DNA from: Gemmatimonadota bacterium
GTDB lineage: Bacteria; Gemmatimonadota; Gemmatimonadetes; Longimicrobiales; Gaopeijiaceae
Direction: 5' to 3'
NCBI GenBank assembly: GCA_021295835.1
Contig: JAGWBP010000003.1
Location: forward strand, 1,354 to 65,353
Length of the DNA: 64,000 nt
A program made the position numbers and the translations under genes. The notes beneath the pieces are model-generated. The model did not search any database. It saw only the letters and a program-made list of their open reading frames with translations, and was not told the origin of the DNA. Below, piece after piece: positions 17,720 to 28,171 of this stretch; the first letter of the stretch is position 1; every line of letters begins with the position of its first letter.

Positions 17720-20700
17720 TCCGAGTCAGCGCTGCGCGTCCGGTGGCCGTCGCGATGTTCTACGTCGCGCTCGCCTGCCTCGGGATCAGAGCGTGGATGA
17801 ACATACCCATCGAGCTGATGCCGAACGCAGAGCTGCCCCGCCTCACGGTAAGCGCCTCCTGGCCGGGTTCGTCGCCCGAGACCGTCGAGGCCTTCCTTAC
17901 GTCGCCGCTCGAGGCGGAGATTCAGCTGATGGACGGGGTGGCGAAGGTGACCTCCCGCTCGACCGAGGACGGCGCCTCGATCGAGGTGCGCTTCGCCCGC
18001 GACACCGACATGAACTTCGCCCGCCTGGATCTGAGCGAGCGCCTCGCCAATCTCGAAGAGAGTGTGCTCTCCGCCGGAGTTGGAAGGGTTGCGGTGACGC
18101 CGTACGTGCCGGACGACTTCGCGGCCGCCGAGCGTGCGCTGATGCGGTACACGCTGACCGGCAGGCGGACCCAGCAGTCGCTCCGGGAGCACCTGGACGA
18201 TGTCGTGGCGCCCGAGCTCTCCCAGGTCGAGGGCGTCGCCTACGTATCGGCTCGGGGTGGACGCGATCGCCTCCTCGAGGTCGAGCTCGACCGCTCTCGC
18301 ATGGCTGCTCTGAAGGTGACTCCCGGCGACGTGGCGTCCGGGCTCGCCGGGTTGGACATGGTTCGGGAGGCAGGTTCGGTCCGCGACGAGACGCGGGAGT
18401 GGACGATCACAATCCGCAATCGGGCCGCCACCGCCGCGGACGTTCGGAGCGCCGTCATCGGCACCGCTGCGGGACGCTCGGTGCGCATCTCCGACGTGGC
18501 GACGGTGCGCACCGGGTACGAGGAGGCGCGTAGCCACTACCGTATCGATGGCCAGCCAGCAGTCAGCCTATCGGTATACAGGGAGGTCGGCGCCAATTCG
18601 GTGGCGGTGGCCGAGCGCGTCAGGGAGCGAGCGAGCGGGATCGTGTCCCGGCTCCCCGCCAACACCCGCTTCGTCCTACAGTACGACGGAAGCGAGCGCA
18701 TCAGGGAGCAGCTCTCGGACCAGCGGAGCCGGGCGGCCCTCTCGGTCGTCGTGATCCTCGGCGTGCTGATCCTCTTCCTGGGATCGGTCCGCACCTCGCT
18801 GATCGTCTTCGCGACGATCGCCTTCTCGGTGCTGATTGCCATCAATGTGATCTACTTCGGCGGCTACACCATGAACCAGCTGACGCTGATGGGCCTCGCC
18901 GCCGGCTTCGGCCTCTACGTCGACAACTCCATCGTCGTCCTGGAGAACATCTACCGCCGCTGGCAGGAAGGGGCCCCCAGGCGCGAAGCGATTGTCGACG
19001 GGGCTAGGCATGTCGTGTTGCCAGTGATGGCGGCCACCGCCACGACGCTGGTCGTCTACGCCCCCTTTCTCTACCTGACCGGCGAGCAGCGGGTCTACTA
19101 CCTGCCCCTGGCGGTGATAATCGTACTGAGCGTCCTCGGCTCGGTGGTGGTCGCCTTCTCCTTCATCCCGGCGATGGTGGGCAGACTCCTCCCCGCCGAG
19201 CAGTGGCGATCGCTGGCCGACAGGAGCCGTCCGCCCCCGTACCAGCGCCTCTACCTTGGGCTGGTCGCGGGGACGCTCCGCCGGCCGTGGATCGCGGTGG
19301 CAGTGCCAGCTCTCCTCCTCGTCGGCTCCGGCTACCTCTTCAACGAGCATGTGCCGCGCGGCAGACTCTGGGGCTGGGGGGGGGGCGACCGCACCTACAT
19401 CGATCTCTACGTGCGACTGCCCAGGGGGTCGGACATCGAGCGCACTGACGAGTTCGCCCGCTTCTTCGAGGACCGCCTCTCCGCGATGCCGGAGGTCAGG
19501 GAGTTCGTGACCAACGTCTCGGAGACGTCCAGCCACACCCGCATCTCCTTCCCCGAGGCGCTCGAACACACCAGCGTGCCCGTCGCCATCAAGGATCGGC
19601 TCTTTGCGTACTCGCTGGGTTTCGCGCGCGCCGAGGTGCGAGTCTACGGCTACGGCCCGTCCTTCTACGGTGGAGGCGGAGGGAGCAGCGGCAACTATGG
19701 CATTCAGGTGCTGGGCTACAACTACGAGGAGGTCAGGGACATTGCCGAGAACCTCGGGGCCCGGCTGGAGCGCTTTTCGAGGATCCGAGATGTGGACACC
19801 AACGCCTCCTTCGGCTTCGGCGCCAGCGACCGTGCCACCGAGTTCGCGGTGGCGATCCAGCGCGAAGCCGCCGCGCGCTACAAGATCCCCGTGAGCAGCC
19901 TCGTACAGCACGTGTCGGCGGCGGTGCGGGGTCAGGTGGCATCGAACACGATCAAGATGGGTGGCGACGAGATCCGCTACGACGTCAAGCTGGAGGGGCA
20001 CCGGGAGGTTGATCTGCACGAGCTCATGAACACGGTGGTGCTGAATCCGGAGGGCGAGCCGTTGCGCCTCGGTCAGGTTGCGGCCATCGAGGAGCGCGAA
20101 GTGCTGGGCACCATCCTCCGGGAGGACCAGCGCTACCAGCGCACCGTCAGATACGAATTCCGGGGCCCCCGCAAGCTGGGCGACGTCACCTACGATGCGG
20201 TGATCGATGCGACCTCGGTGCCCCCGGGCTACACGCTGAAGAAGGGTGCCGGATGGGGCATATGGTCCCAGGAGGACAAGTCCCAGATCTACGTGGTGCT
20301 CACGGTGGCTCTCCTGCTCGTCTACATGGTGACGGCAGCGCTATTCGAATCGCTTCGCCTCCCTCTCTGCGTGCTCCTGGCCGTGCCGATGGCGCTGATC
20401 GGCGTCTTCCTCCTCTTCTTCTTCAGCGGCGCACACTTCACCAGGGAGGCGTACATAGGAGTGATCATGATGGGCGGCATTGTGGTCAACAATGCGATAT
20501 TGCTCGTCGACCACATCAATCGGGTGCGGCAGGAGAGCGCCCTGGCGCTTCAGGAGGCAGTGCTCCAGGCGACGCTCGAACGGGTGCGGCCCATACTCAT
20601 GACCTCGGCCACGACGATCATGGCGCTCCTTCCGCTCGTCCTCTTCAGCCCTACTGCGGACGCCAACATCTGGAACGCAATTGCGTACACGCTGATCGGG

Positions 20701-20814
20701 GGACTCCTGGCCTCGACCTTCCTGGTGCTCACCGTCACCCCGGCCCTCTACCTCCTCTTCGAGCGTGGCCGGGCCGGAAGGCGTGCGGCCCTGGGCGGCG
20801 CGACCCGGCCATGA
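17716..20814 (+). CDS. RND efflux permease, second copy
   Basis: The 1032-residue pump is clearly related to the preceding gene but diverged from it. It shares the opening (RPVAVAMFYVALACLG), TM4 motif GLYVDNSIVVLENIYRRWQEG (near 400) and TM10 motif VVNNAILLVDHINRVRQES (near 923). A Gly/Tyr-rich insert (YGPSFYGGGGGSSGNYG, about 648-665) sits in the second periplasmic loop. Start GTG 17716 overlaps the previous stop; the ATG of gltX overlaps its own stop. With one adaptor and one channel for two permeases, a mixed MdtBC-like trimer or two alternative pumps are both possible. Confidence 0.9.
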   Translation: MIRVSAARPVAVAMFYVALACLGIRAWMNIPIELMPNAELPRLTVSASWPGSSPETVEAFLTSPLEAEIQLMDGVAKVTSRSTEDGASIEVRFARDTDMNFARLDLSERLANLEESVLSAGVGRVAVTPYVPDDFAAAERALMRYTLTGRRTQQSLREHLDDVVAPELSQVEGVAYVSARGGRDRLLEVELDRSRMAALKVTPGDVASGLAGLDMVREAGSVRDETREWTITIRNRAATAADVRSAVIGTAAGRSVRISDVATVRTGYEEARSHYRIDGQPAVSLSVYREVGANSVAVAERVRERASGIVSRLPANTRFVLQYDGSERIREQLSDQRSRAALSVVVILGVLILFLGSVRTSLIVFATIAFSVLIAINVIYFGGYTMNQLTLMGLAAGFGLYVDNSIVVLENIYRRWQEGAPRREAIVDGARHVVLPVMAATATTLVVYAPFLYLTGEQRVYYLPLAVIIVLSVLGSVVVAFSFIPAMVGRLLPAEQWRSLADRSRPPPYQRLYLGLVAGTLRRPWIAVAVPALLLVGSGYLFNEHVPRGRLWGWGGGDRTYIDLYVRLPRGSDIERTDEFARFFEDRLSAMPEVREFVTNVSETSSHTRISFPEALEHTSVPVAIKDRLFAYSLGFARAEVRVYGYGPSFYGGGGGSSGNYGIQVLGYNYEEVRDIAENLGARLERFSRIRDVDTNASFGFGASDRATEFAVAIQREAAARYKIPVSSLVQHVSAAVRGQVASNTIKMGGDEIRYDVKLEGHREVDLHELMNTVVLNPEGEPLRLGQVAAIEEREVLGTILREDQRYQRTVRYEFRGPRKLGDVTYDAVIDATSVPPGYTLKKGAGWGIWSQEDKSQIYVVLTVALLLVYMVTAALFESLRLPLCVLLAVPMALIGVFLLFFFSGAHFTREAYIGVIMMGGIVVNNAILLVDHINRVRQESALALQEAVLQATLERVRPILMTSATTIMALLPLVLFSPTADANIWNAIAYTLIGGLLASTFLVLTVTPALYLLFERGRAGRRAALGGATRP

Positions 20815-22268
20815 GGGTGAGGTTCGCCCCCTCCCCGACCGGGAGCCTCCACGTCGGCGGGGCCCGGGCGGCGCTCTTCAACTGGCTGCTGGCACGGCAG
20901 AGCGGTGGCGAGTTCCTGCTGCGGATCGAGGACACCGACCGGAGCCGCAGCCGCCCCGAGCATGTGGACGCGATTCTGGATGGTCTCAGCTGGCTTGGGA
21001 TCGACTGGGACGGGGTGCCGCGATTCCAGGCGGATGGCGCCGAGCGGCACCGGGCCGACGCACTGGCGCTCCTGGATCGTGGCGCCGCCTACCGCGACTT
21101 CACCCCTCGGTCCGACTTCTCACGGGCTCGAGATGCGGCCGTCGAGGCGGGGAGCGGGGCGGTGACACGGCTTGCGCGCGAGCTCGCGACCGAGGTCGGC
21201 GAGGTGGAGGCGAGAGCCCGGGCGGCCCGAGGCGAGCCATTTGCCGTGCGCTTCCGGGTGCCAGACGGAGAGACCGCCTGGGACGACCTCGTGCACGACG
21301 AGCTGCGCTTCGCCAACGCCGAGATCGACGACTTCGTGATTCTCCGCAGCGACGGCACCCCCACCTACAACCTGGCCGTCGCCTCGGACGACGCAGATAT
21401 GGGGATCACGCATGTGCTGCGGGGCGACGACCACATCTCGAACACTCCCAAGCAGATCCTCATCTACGAGGCGCTGGGGCGCGAGCGGCCGGCCTTCGGT
21501 CATCTGCCGATGATCCTGGGGCCGGATGGCAGGCGGCTCTCGAAGCGGCACGGGGCCCGGTCGGTGCGGGACTATCGCAGTGACGGGATTCTCCCCGAAG
21601 CGATGGTCAACTTCCTGGCGCTCCTCGGCTGGTCTCCTGGCGACGACGACGAGCTGCTTTCTCGCGAGGAGCTGATCCGCCAGTTCTCGCTAGGGCGCGT
21701 CCTGAGGAAGGGCTCGGTATTCGACCCGGCGAAGCTCGAGTGGATGAATGGACGCTACATTGCGGCGATGCGCCCCCACGAGCTCGATTCCGCCCTTCGC
21801 GAGGCGCTGCGACGGGACGGGGTGGCAGGCGACGGCATCCGCCTCTCCGACGAGGCCTTCGTCCGCCTTGCGGATGCGCTCGCGCCCCGCAGTCGTACCC
21901 TCGCCCAGATGGCCCGCCTGGCACGCCCCTACGTCGGGTCAATCGACGCCTACGACTCGACGGTGGCGCGCAAGCTCTGGCTCCGCGACCAGGACGGGGC
22001 GGTGGACCTGCTGGACGCGGTGGCGGAACAACTGACTGCGGCCGACTGGTCGGCGGAGGCGCTGGAGGCGTCGCTGCGCTCCCTCGCGGTTGCCATGAAT
22101 GTGGGCGCTGGCAAGGTATTTCAGCCGCTTCGCCTTGCGCTCACTGGGCGGTCGGCGTCGCCGGGGATCTTCGATGTTCTGCTCGTCCTGGGGCGCGGGC
22201 GCTCTCTCGCGAGGATTGGCCGTGCGATCGAGTGGATAGCCGCCGAGCGTGTCGACTCCGTTCCTTGA
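20811..22268 (+). CDS. gltX: Glutamate--tRNA ligase
   Basis: This class I synthetase charges tRNA-Glu. Its 485 residues include the HIGH-equivalent PSPTGSLHVGGARAALFN at the start, the binding motif DRGAAYRDF, GDDHISNTPKQ, and the KMSKS-equivalent LSKRHGA near residue 246. A helical anticodon-binding domain closes the protein. The length is typical. The ATG at 20811 overlaps the RND permease stop (ATGA), an unusual operon partner for a housekeeping synthetase. The longer upstream frame is a shadow of the permease. Confidence 0.95.
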   Translation: MRVRFAPSPTGSLHVGGARAALFNWLLARQSGGEFLLRIEDTDRSRSRPEHVDAILDGLSWLGIDWDGVPRFQADGAERHRADALALLDRGAAYRDFTPRSDFSRARDAAVEAGSGAVTRLARELATEVGEVEARARAARGEPFAVRFRVPDGETAWDDLVHDELRFANAEIDDFVILRSDGTPTYNLAVASDDADMGITHVLRGDDHISNTPKQILIYEALGRERPAFGHLPMILGPDGRRLSKRHGARSVRDYRSDGILPEAMVNFLALLGWSPGDDDELLSREELIRQFSLGRVLRKGSVFDPAKLEWMNGRYIAAMRPHELDSALREALRRDGVAGDGIRLSDEAFVRLADALAPRSRTLAQMARLARPYVGSIDAYDSTVARKLWLRDQDGAVDLLDAVAEQLTAADWSAEALEASLRSLAVAMNVGAGKVFQPLRLALTGRSASPGIFDVLLVLGRGRSLARIGRAIEWIAAERVDSVP

Positions 22269-22300
22269 CCGCCGCCCGCCCTCCCGGTAGCGTTTCGGCC

Positions 22301-22492
22301 ATGGCACGAACAAGGCAGCAGACGAACAAGTCCTCGCTGAGGTTCACCCTCGCCAATCTCTGGCTGGCGCTAGCCGCAGTTACCCTGATCTCTCTGGGCT
22401 ACTACCTCCTGTCCCAGGGGTCGGTCACGCTCGCGCCGGCACTCCTTGTTGTCGGCTATGTCGTTGCCGTCCCGCTAGCGATCATCCGCTAG
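22301..22492 (+). CDS. Small two-helix membrane protein, 63 aa
   Basis: The 63 residues hold a basic N-terminus (MARTRQQTNKSSLRFTLAN) and two hydrophobic helices, LWLALAAVTLISLGYYLL and [20 protein letters not shown], joined by a short turn. It should be an inner-membrane protein with both ends in the cytoplasm. The general form is like DUF3098-type proteins but I cannot assign it. It follows gltX by 32 bp on the same strand, and its last 18 bases overlap the end of the convergent methyltransferase gene. Confidence 0.65.
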   Translation: MARTRQQTNKSSLRFTLANLWLALAAVTLISLGYYLLSQGSVTLAPALLVVGYVVAVPLAIIR

Positions 22493-24346
22493 AGGGGGGC
22501 TCGGGCGCACCAGCGTCAGCGCCCGCAGCAGCTCTGCCGCGGCTTCAGCTCCCCCCGGCGGCGGCGCAATCTGGATCCCCGCGACCCTTCCCAGGAGCGC
22601 CTCGGCCGTCTCCCGCGCAATCGCCGCGCCCTCGGCGGCGGCGCGCCGAGCTCCCCTTGCCTCGGCTCTCCGCATCCTCTCCGCAACCCAGGCCGGGAGG
22701 TGCACGGTCGGCACCTCGTTTCGCAGGAACTCTGCCTGGCGGGCGCTCCCGAGCAATGCGATCTCGGCGACAAGCGGGATCCGGGTGCCGCTCGCCTTCA
22801 TGAAGCGCTCGAGCTGGCCCACTTCGAATACCGGGCGCGAGAGTGCGAAGTCGGCTCCAGCCTCCACCTTCCATCGGTAGCGGCCCAGCTCGCGCTCCAT
22901 GTCGCGGGCCGATTGGTTCGCCGATACGCCCACCACGAACCCTGCCGCGGCACCGATTCGGTTGCCGGAGGGGTCGAGCCCGGCGTTCAGCCCCGCTACC
23001 ACATTCGCCAGACCGATTGAGTCCACCTCGACCGTCGAGCTGTAGTCCGGGTAGGGACCCGGTCCCGGTGGGTCCCCGGTCACGAGGAGCACATTCCTGA
23101 GGCCTGTGGCGGCCGCGCTGAAGAGGTCGCTTACCATTGCGGACAGCTTGTGGTCGCGGCATCTGTGTTCGAGCAGCACTTCGAGCTCGGGGAGCGCTCT
23201 CTGGATTGCGGCCGCCGCAGCCAGGCCACCGAGCCTCGGGGCGACGCGGTCCTCGTGCACACATACCACCGTGGCTCCGGCCTCGGCCAGCGCACGACAC
23301 TCTTCGACGAGCACCGCCGTGTCCCACCCGCGCGGCGGTGCCACCCGCACCGATACGACTGTTAGCCGCCGGACGAGACTGCTACCAAGTCGGGATCTCT
23401 CCGCCAATGGAATGGGGGGAACACCCGAGCGCGAGTGGCTTGGACGATCGACGACAGCTATCGGCTTGCGTGGCTGCAACTGGGCGACCTGCTCGCCGAT
23501 GCGTCGGGTGTGCTCGGGCGTCGTGCCACAGCACCCCCCTACCAGGCGGGCTCCGGCCGAGATGAAGCGCCGCGCGTAGCGGGCCATGTAGGCGGGCCTC
23601 GTCAGGTAGATCTTGCGCTCCTGCACTGTGCGTGGCAGCCCGGCGTTGGGCTGCGCGGATAGGGGAAGCGAGGTCGCGCTGGACATCCGCTCGAGCGCCT
23701 CCAGGAGGACGGAGGGGCCCACCGAGCAGTTGAGGCCGGCCACATCGGCCCCGCCGCGCTCGATCGCACGCGCTGCCTGCTCGACCGTGGCACCGAACTC
23801 GGTCGATCCGTCCTCGCCGACAGTCACCTGCGCTATCACTGGCAGGTCGCTTCGCTCCTTCACCGCCAGGAGCGCTTGCTCGAGCTCGGCCAGCTCCGAG
23901 AAGGTCTCGAGCACGAAGCCCTGGACGCCTCCCTCGAGGAGCCCGTCCACCTGTCTCCCGAAGCACGCTCTCGCCTCGCGCAGGGAGGTGGGGCCAAGCG
24001 GCTCGACCCGGATGCCGAGGGGGCCGACCGCGCCTGCCACCGCCGCCCGCCCGCCTGCGGCCCGCAGGGCAATCTCGGCCGCCCGCCGGTTCAGCTCCTC
24101 GGTGCGGTCATCCAGCCGGTACGCCGAGAGCTTGACCGGGCTGGCCCCGAAGGTGTTCGTCTCGAGGATCTCTGCGCCCGCCCAGAGGTACTGGCGGTGG
24201 ACCTCCTCCACGAGCTCGGGGCGAGTCGCATTGAGCTCATCGTAGCAGACGTTCACGAATATGCCCTGCTCGTAGAGCATCGTGCCCATGGCACCGTCCA
24301 CCAGATGGACGCGGCCGTCGCCGAGTAGTGATCGCAGGTCAGGCAC
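22475..24346 (-). CDS. Bifunctional homocysteine S-methyltransferase / methylenetetrahydrofolate reductase
   Basis: The 623 residues join two enzymes. Residues 1 to about 290 are a homocysteine methyltransferase with zinc-binding cysteines in GLNCSVG and [10 protein letters not shown]. Residues about 320-610 are a methylenetetrahydrofolate reductase barrel ([21 protein letters not shown]). The pair resembles Bacillus YitJ. It would make 5-methyl-THF and transfer methyl groups to homocysteine. Start GTG at 24346 overlaps the metH stop by 8 bases, so it is co-expressed with metH, which has its own homocysteine domain. In such an arrangement the reductase half likely supplies 5-methyl-THF to MetH. 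The 3' end overlaps the small membrane-protein gene from the other strand. Confidence 0.92.
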   Translation of the reverse strand: MPDLRSLLGDGRVHLVDGAMGTMLYEQGIFVNVCYDELNATRPELVEEVHRQYLWAGAEILETNTFGASPVKLSAYRLDDRTEELNRRAAEIALRAAGGRAAVAGAVGPLGIRVEPLGPTSLREARACFGRQVDGLLEGGVQGFVLETFSELAELEQALLAVKERSDLPVIAQVTVGEDGSTEFGATVEQAARAIERGGADVAGLNCSVGPSVLLEALERMSSATSLPLSAQPNAGLPRTVQERKIYLTRPAYMARYARRFISAGARLVGGCCGTTPEHTRRIGEQVAQLQPRKPIAVVDRPSHSRSGVPPIPLAERSRLGSSLVRRLTVVSVRVAPPRGWDTAVLVEECRALAEAGATVVCVHEDRVAPRLGGLAAAAAIQRALPELEVLLEHRCRDHKLSAMVSDLFSAAATGLRNVLLVTGDPPGPGPYPDYSSTVEVDSIGLANVVAGLNAGLDPSGNRIGAAAGFVVGVSANQSARDMERELGRYRWKVEAGADFALSRPVFEVGQLERFMKASGTRIPLVAEIALLGSARQAEFLRNEVPTVHLPAWVAERMRRAEARGARRAAAEGAAIARETAEALLGRVAGIQIAPPPGGAEAAAELLRALTLVRPSPPLADDR

Positions 24347-27300
24347 TGTCGCCTCCGCCCCGGGGTGCCGCCATCTCCGGATCGTCGGCGAGGTTGTGCG
24401 AGAGCCAGCGCCGGGCCTCGGCGAGCGGCATCCCGGCCCGCCCGGCGTAGTCCTCCAACTGGTCGGCCCCGATCCGTCCGACGCCGAAGTAGAAGCTGTC
24501 GGGGTGACCGATGTAGAGCCCCGAGACGGAGGCGGCCGGGACCATCGCGCAGCTCTCCGTCAGCGTCACTCCGATCCGCTCCGCGCCGAGGAGGCGGAAG
24601 AGCGTGCGCTTCGTGGCGTGGTCCGGGCAGGCGGGGTAGCCGGGGGCTGGGCGGATGCCGCCGTACTCCTCCTTGATCAGCTGGGTACTGCTCAGCTTTT
24701 CCTGCGGGGCGTATCCCCAGATCTCGCGCCGCACTCGCTCGTGCAGCCGCTCGGCGAATGCCTCCGCCAGACGATCCGCGACCGCCCTGACCAGGATGCT
24801 TCTGTAGACGTCGCCCTCGGCCTCGTAGCTCGCCGCCAGCTCCTCGGCCCCCTCGCCCGCCGTGAGGGCGAATGCACCCGCGTAGTCGGCCACCCCGGAA
24901 GACGCAGGCGCCACAAAGTCGGCAAGCGCCAGGTTGGGTCGGCCCTCGCCCTTCTCGAACTGCTGCCGCAACGTCGGGATCACCGATACCGGATCCTGCC
25001 GCGACTCGTCGGCGTAGAGAACGATGTCGTCCCCGGCAGAGTTGGCCGGGTAGATCCCCACGACGCCCCTAGCCCGGACGAGGCCCTCGCGGCGAAGGCG
25101 CTCGACCAGCTCGAGCGCGTCCCTGTGAAGCGAAGTCGCCTCGGTGCCAAGCTCCGGATGGCTCAGTATCTCGGGGTAGACGCCCCTCAGCTCCCAGACG
25201 CGGAAGAATGGGGTCCAGTCGATGCGGCTGGCGATCTCGCCCAGGTCGTAGGAGACCTGCCTGGGCGCCTCGGGGGCGGCTGCGGTGGTGTGGCCATGCG
25301 CCACGTTCGCGGCGGTGGCGGCAGGCAGCACCCGGTTGCCGATCAGGGTAGGCCGCACTGGTGCTGGCCCGCTCCAGTCCAGCTCGAGCCTCCGGGCGCG
25401 GGCTTCGCACAGTGGGAGGAGCGGAGCCCTTCGCGCGGTACGACGTCTACGCTCGCGCAGGTCGGCGTATTCCTCTCGCAACCGCGCCAGATATCCGTCG
25501 CGTCGCGCCGGGTCGAGCAGACTGCCGACCACCGCCACCGAGCGCGAGGCGTCCTGCACATGCACCACCGGTCCCGAGTAGCGCCCCTCGATCCGGAGCG
25601 CCGTATGCACCCGCGAGGTGGTCGCCCCGCCGATCAGAAGTGGCAGCCGCATCTCGGCGCGCTCCATCTCGGTGGCAACGTGCGCCATCTGGTCGAGGCT
25701 CGGCGTGATTAGCCCAGAGAGCCCCACGATGTCGGCCTCCGCCTCGAGCGCCGCGGCCAGAATCGCCTCCGCGGGCACCATCACCCCGAGATCGGCCACC
25801 TCGTAGCCGTTGCACTCGAGCACCACGGCGACGATGCTCTTGCCGATGTCGTGCACATCGCCCTTGACGGTGGCGAGGACGACCCTGCCGGCAGCCCGCC
25901 CACGCCCGCCCGCCTTCTCCCGCTCCAGGTGCGGCACTAGGTGCGCAACGGCCCGCTTCATCACCCGTGCGCTCTTTACGACCTGGGGCAGGAACATCTT
26001 CCCCGCGCCGAAGAGATCCCCGACTGCGTTCATTCCCGCCATGAGCGGCCCCTCGATCACCTCGAGAGCCCGGGTGGCCGCCCGCCGAGCCTCCTCGGCG
26101 TCTTCCTCGACGTAGTCGGCGATCCCGTGCACAAGCGCATGTCGCAGCCGCTCCGTTACCGGCCCGTCCCTCCACGCCGGGTCCTCGTCCCGTGCACGTC
26201 CCCCCTCGCGGTAGTCGCTCGCCAGAGCGATCAGCCGGTCGGTGGCACCCTCGCGCCGAGCCAGCACGACGTCCTCGACCGCCTCGCGCAGCTCTTCGGG
26301 GATCTCGTCGTACACCGCGATGGCACCGGCGTTGACGATCCCCATGTCCATCCCGGCCCGCCCGGCGTGGTAGAGGAAGACGGAGTGCATGGCCTCGCGG
26401 ACCCCGTCGGTGCCTCGAAAGGAGAAGGAGAGGTTGCTGACGCCTCCGCTTGCCAGCGCATGCGGCAGCGTCGCCTTGATTCGACGGACGGCCTCGATGT
26501 AGGCCACGGCGTAGTCGTCGTGCTCCTCGATCCCGGTGGCCACGGCGAAGATGTTCGGATCGAAGACGATGTCCTCGGGGGGAAAGCCCTCCTGGCGGAC
26601 CAGGATGTCGTAGGCCCTCGTGCAGACCTCCACCTTGTGCTCCTCGGTCGCCGCCTGGCCCTTCTCGTCGAAGGCCATCACCACGACCGCCGCCCCGTAT
26701 CGCCTCGCTAGACGGGCCTTGGAGCGGAACTCCTCCTCGCCGTCCTTGAGGCTGATCGAGTTGACGACGGCCTTGCCCTGGACGCACCGGAGCCCCTCCT
26801 CGATCACCTCCCAGCGCGACGAGTCGACCATGACGGGAACGCGTGCGATCTCCGGCTCGGCGGAGACGAGATTCAGGAAGACTCGCATCGACTTCGCCGA
26901 GTCGAGCAGACCCTCGTCCATGTTCACGTCGATGATCTGAGCCCCGCCCCTGACCTGCTGGCGGGCCACCTCGACCGCCGCCTCATAGTCGCCGTCGGCG
27001 ATCAGACGGGCGAAGCGCGTCGATCCGGTGACGTTGGCGCGTTCGCCGATATTCACGAAGAGGGAGTCAGGGCCGATCGTCAGCGGCTCCAGCCCGGCCA
27101 GACGGGTGCGGCGGGGAAGCTCCGGGAGCGGACGTGGGCGAACCCCGTCGACCTCGGCGACGATCGCGCGGATGTGCTCGGGCGTCGTGCCGCAGCAGCC
27201 GCCAACGATGTTCAGGAAGCCGTAGCGAGCGAACTCGCCCATTGTGGCCGCCATCTCGCCGGGGGTGAGGTCGTATTCGCCGAGCGCGTTCGGCAGGCCG

Positions 27301-28160
27301 GCGTTGGGGTGGCAGCTGACGTGGCTCTCGCACACCTCGGAGAGCTCGCGCAGGTATGGACGGAGCGCCAGCGGGCCCAGGGCGCAGTTGAGTCCGAAGG
27401 CGAGAGGCTCGGCGTGCCGGAGCGAGTTGTAGAAGGCCTCCGGAGTCTGGCCGGAGAGGGTGCGCCCACTCTGGTCGGTGATGGTCCCCGAGATCATGAT
27501 CGGGAGCTGGACGCCCACTTCGCCCAGCACCTCGTCGATCGCGAAGAGCGCGGCCTTGGCGTTCAGCGTGTCGAAGATCGTCTCGACCATCAGGAGGTCC
27601 ACGCCCCCCTCGACCAGGGCGCGCGCCTGCTCCCCGTACGCGAGGCGCAGCTCCCCAAAGGTGACCGGGCGGGCACCGGGGTCGGAAACGTCGGGCGAGA
27701 TCGACGCAGTGCGGTTCGTCGGGCCCATTACTCCCGCCACGAAGCGGGGACGGCTGGGTGTGAGCGCCGTGTACTCGTCGGCTGCGTCGCGCGCCATCCG
27801 GGCCGCCGCCAAGTTGATCTCGCGTACCGCGTCGCCGACTCCGAAGTCGGCCATCGCGATGCTGGTGGCCGAAAAGGTGTTCGTCTCGACTATGTCCGCA
27901 CCCGCATCGAGGTAGGCGCGGTGGATTTCCCCGATGATGTCCGGTCGGGTCAGCGAGAGGAGGTCGTTGTTGCCGAGCTGTGGAGTGGGGTGGTCGGCAA
28001 AGAGATCGCCCCGGAAGTCGGCCTCGCCGAGACCCCGCCGCTGGATCATCGTCCCCATGGCGCCGTCGAGCACCAGGATCCGCTCCTCGAGGAGGCGGGC
28101 GATCTCCGCCGCACCCGCCCCCGCGGCGTGGCGGCCGGCTCCCTCCTGGGTGGTGATCAT
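24339..28160 (-). CDS. metH: Cobalamin-dependent methionine synthase MetH
   Basis: MetH moves a methyl group from 5-methyl-THF to homocysteine through cobalamin. All four modules are present in 1273 residues. The homocysteine domain (about 20-325) has GLNCALGP and [10 protein letters not shown]. The pterin-binding domain (about 345-610) has [13 protein letters not shown]. The cap and B12 domain (about 635-890) has the cobalt-ligating DVHDIGKS motif near 770. The SAM-binding activation domain (about 925-1235) ends with [12 protein letters not shown]. The ATG at 28160 with GAAGAG upstream is chosen; the longer frame is Arg-rich shadow of the neighbour. It begins 11 bp after the autotransporter gene on the same strand. 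I saw no SAM or cobalamin riboswitch in that gap. Confidence 0.95.
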   Translation of the reverse strand: MITTQEGAGRHAAGAGAAEIARLLEERILVLDGAMGTMIQRRGLGEADFRGDLFADHPTPQLGNNDLLSLTRPDIIGEIHRAYLDAGADIVETNTFSATSIAMADFGVGDAVREINLAAARMARDAADEYTALTPSRPRFVAGVMGPTNRTASISPDVSDPGARPVTFGELRLAYGEQARALVEGGVDLLMVETIFDTLNAKAALFAIDEVLGEVGVQLPIMISGTITDQSGRTLSGQTPEAFYNSLRHAEPLAFGLNCALGPLALRPYLRELSEVCESHVSCHPNAGLPNALGEYDLTPGEMAATMGEFARYGFLNIVGGCCGTTPEHIRAIVAEVDGVRPRPLPELPRRTRLAGLEPLTIGPDSLFVNIGERANVTGSTRFARLIADGDYEAAVEVARQQVRGGAQIIDVNMDEGLLDSAKSMRVFLNLVSAEPEIARVPVMVDSSRWEVIEEGLRCVQGKAVVNSISLKDGEEEFRSKARLARRYGAAVVVMAFDEKGQAATEEHKVEVCTRAYDILVRQEGFPPEDIVFDPNIFAVATGIEEHDDYAVAYIEAVRRIKATLPHALASGGVSNLSFSFRGTDGVREAMHSVFLYHAGRAGMDMGIVNAGAIAVYDEIPEELREAVEDVVLARREGATDRLIALASDYREGGRARDEDPAWRDGPVTERLRHALVHGIADYVEEDAEEARRAATRALEVIEGPLMAGMNAVGDLFGAGKMFLPQVVKSARVMKRAVAHLVPHLEREKAGGRGRAAGRVVLATVKGDVHDIGKSIVAVVLECNGYEVADLGVMVPAEAILAAALEAEADIVGLSGLITPSLDQMAHVATEMERAEMRLPLLIGGATTSRVHTALRIEGRYSGPVVHVQDASRSVAVVGSLLDPARRDGYLARLREEYADLRERRRRTARRAPLLPLCEARARRLELDWSGPAPVRPTLIGNRVLPAATAANVAHGHTTAAAPEAPRQVSYDLGEIASRIDWTPFFRVWELRGVYPEILSHPELGTEATSLHRDALELVERLRREGLVRARGVVGIYPANSAGDDIVLYADESRQDPVSVIPTLRQQFEKGEGRPNLALADFVAPASSGVADYAGAFALTAGEGAEELAASYEAEGDVYRSILVRAVADRLAEAFAERLHERVRREIWGYAPQEKLSSTQLIKEEYGGIRPAPGYPACPDHATKRTLFRLLGAERIGVTLTESCAMVPAASVSGLYIGHPDSFYFGVGRIGADQLEDYAGRAGMPLAEARRWLSHNLADDPEMAAPRGGGDSA

Positions 28161-28171
28161 CCGCTCTTCAG

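Noticed and set aside
28161..28171. Possible SAM or cobalamin riboswitch for metH
   Set aside because: Only 11 bp separate metH from the upstream gene, and no conserved riboswitch core was seen near it.
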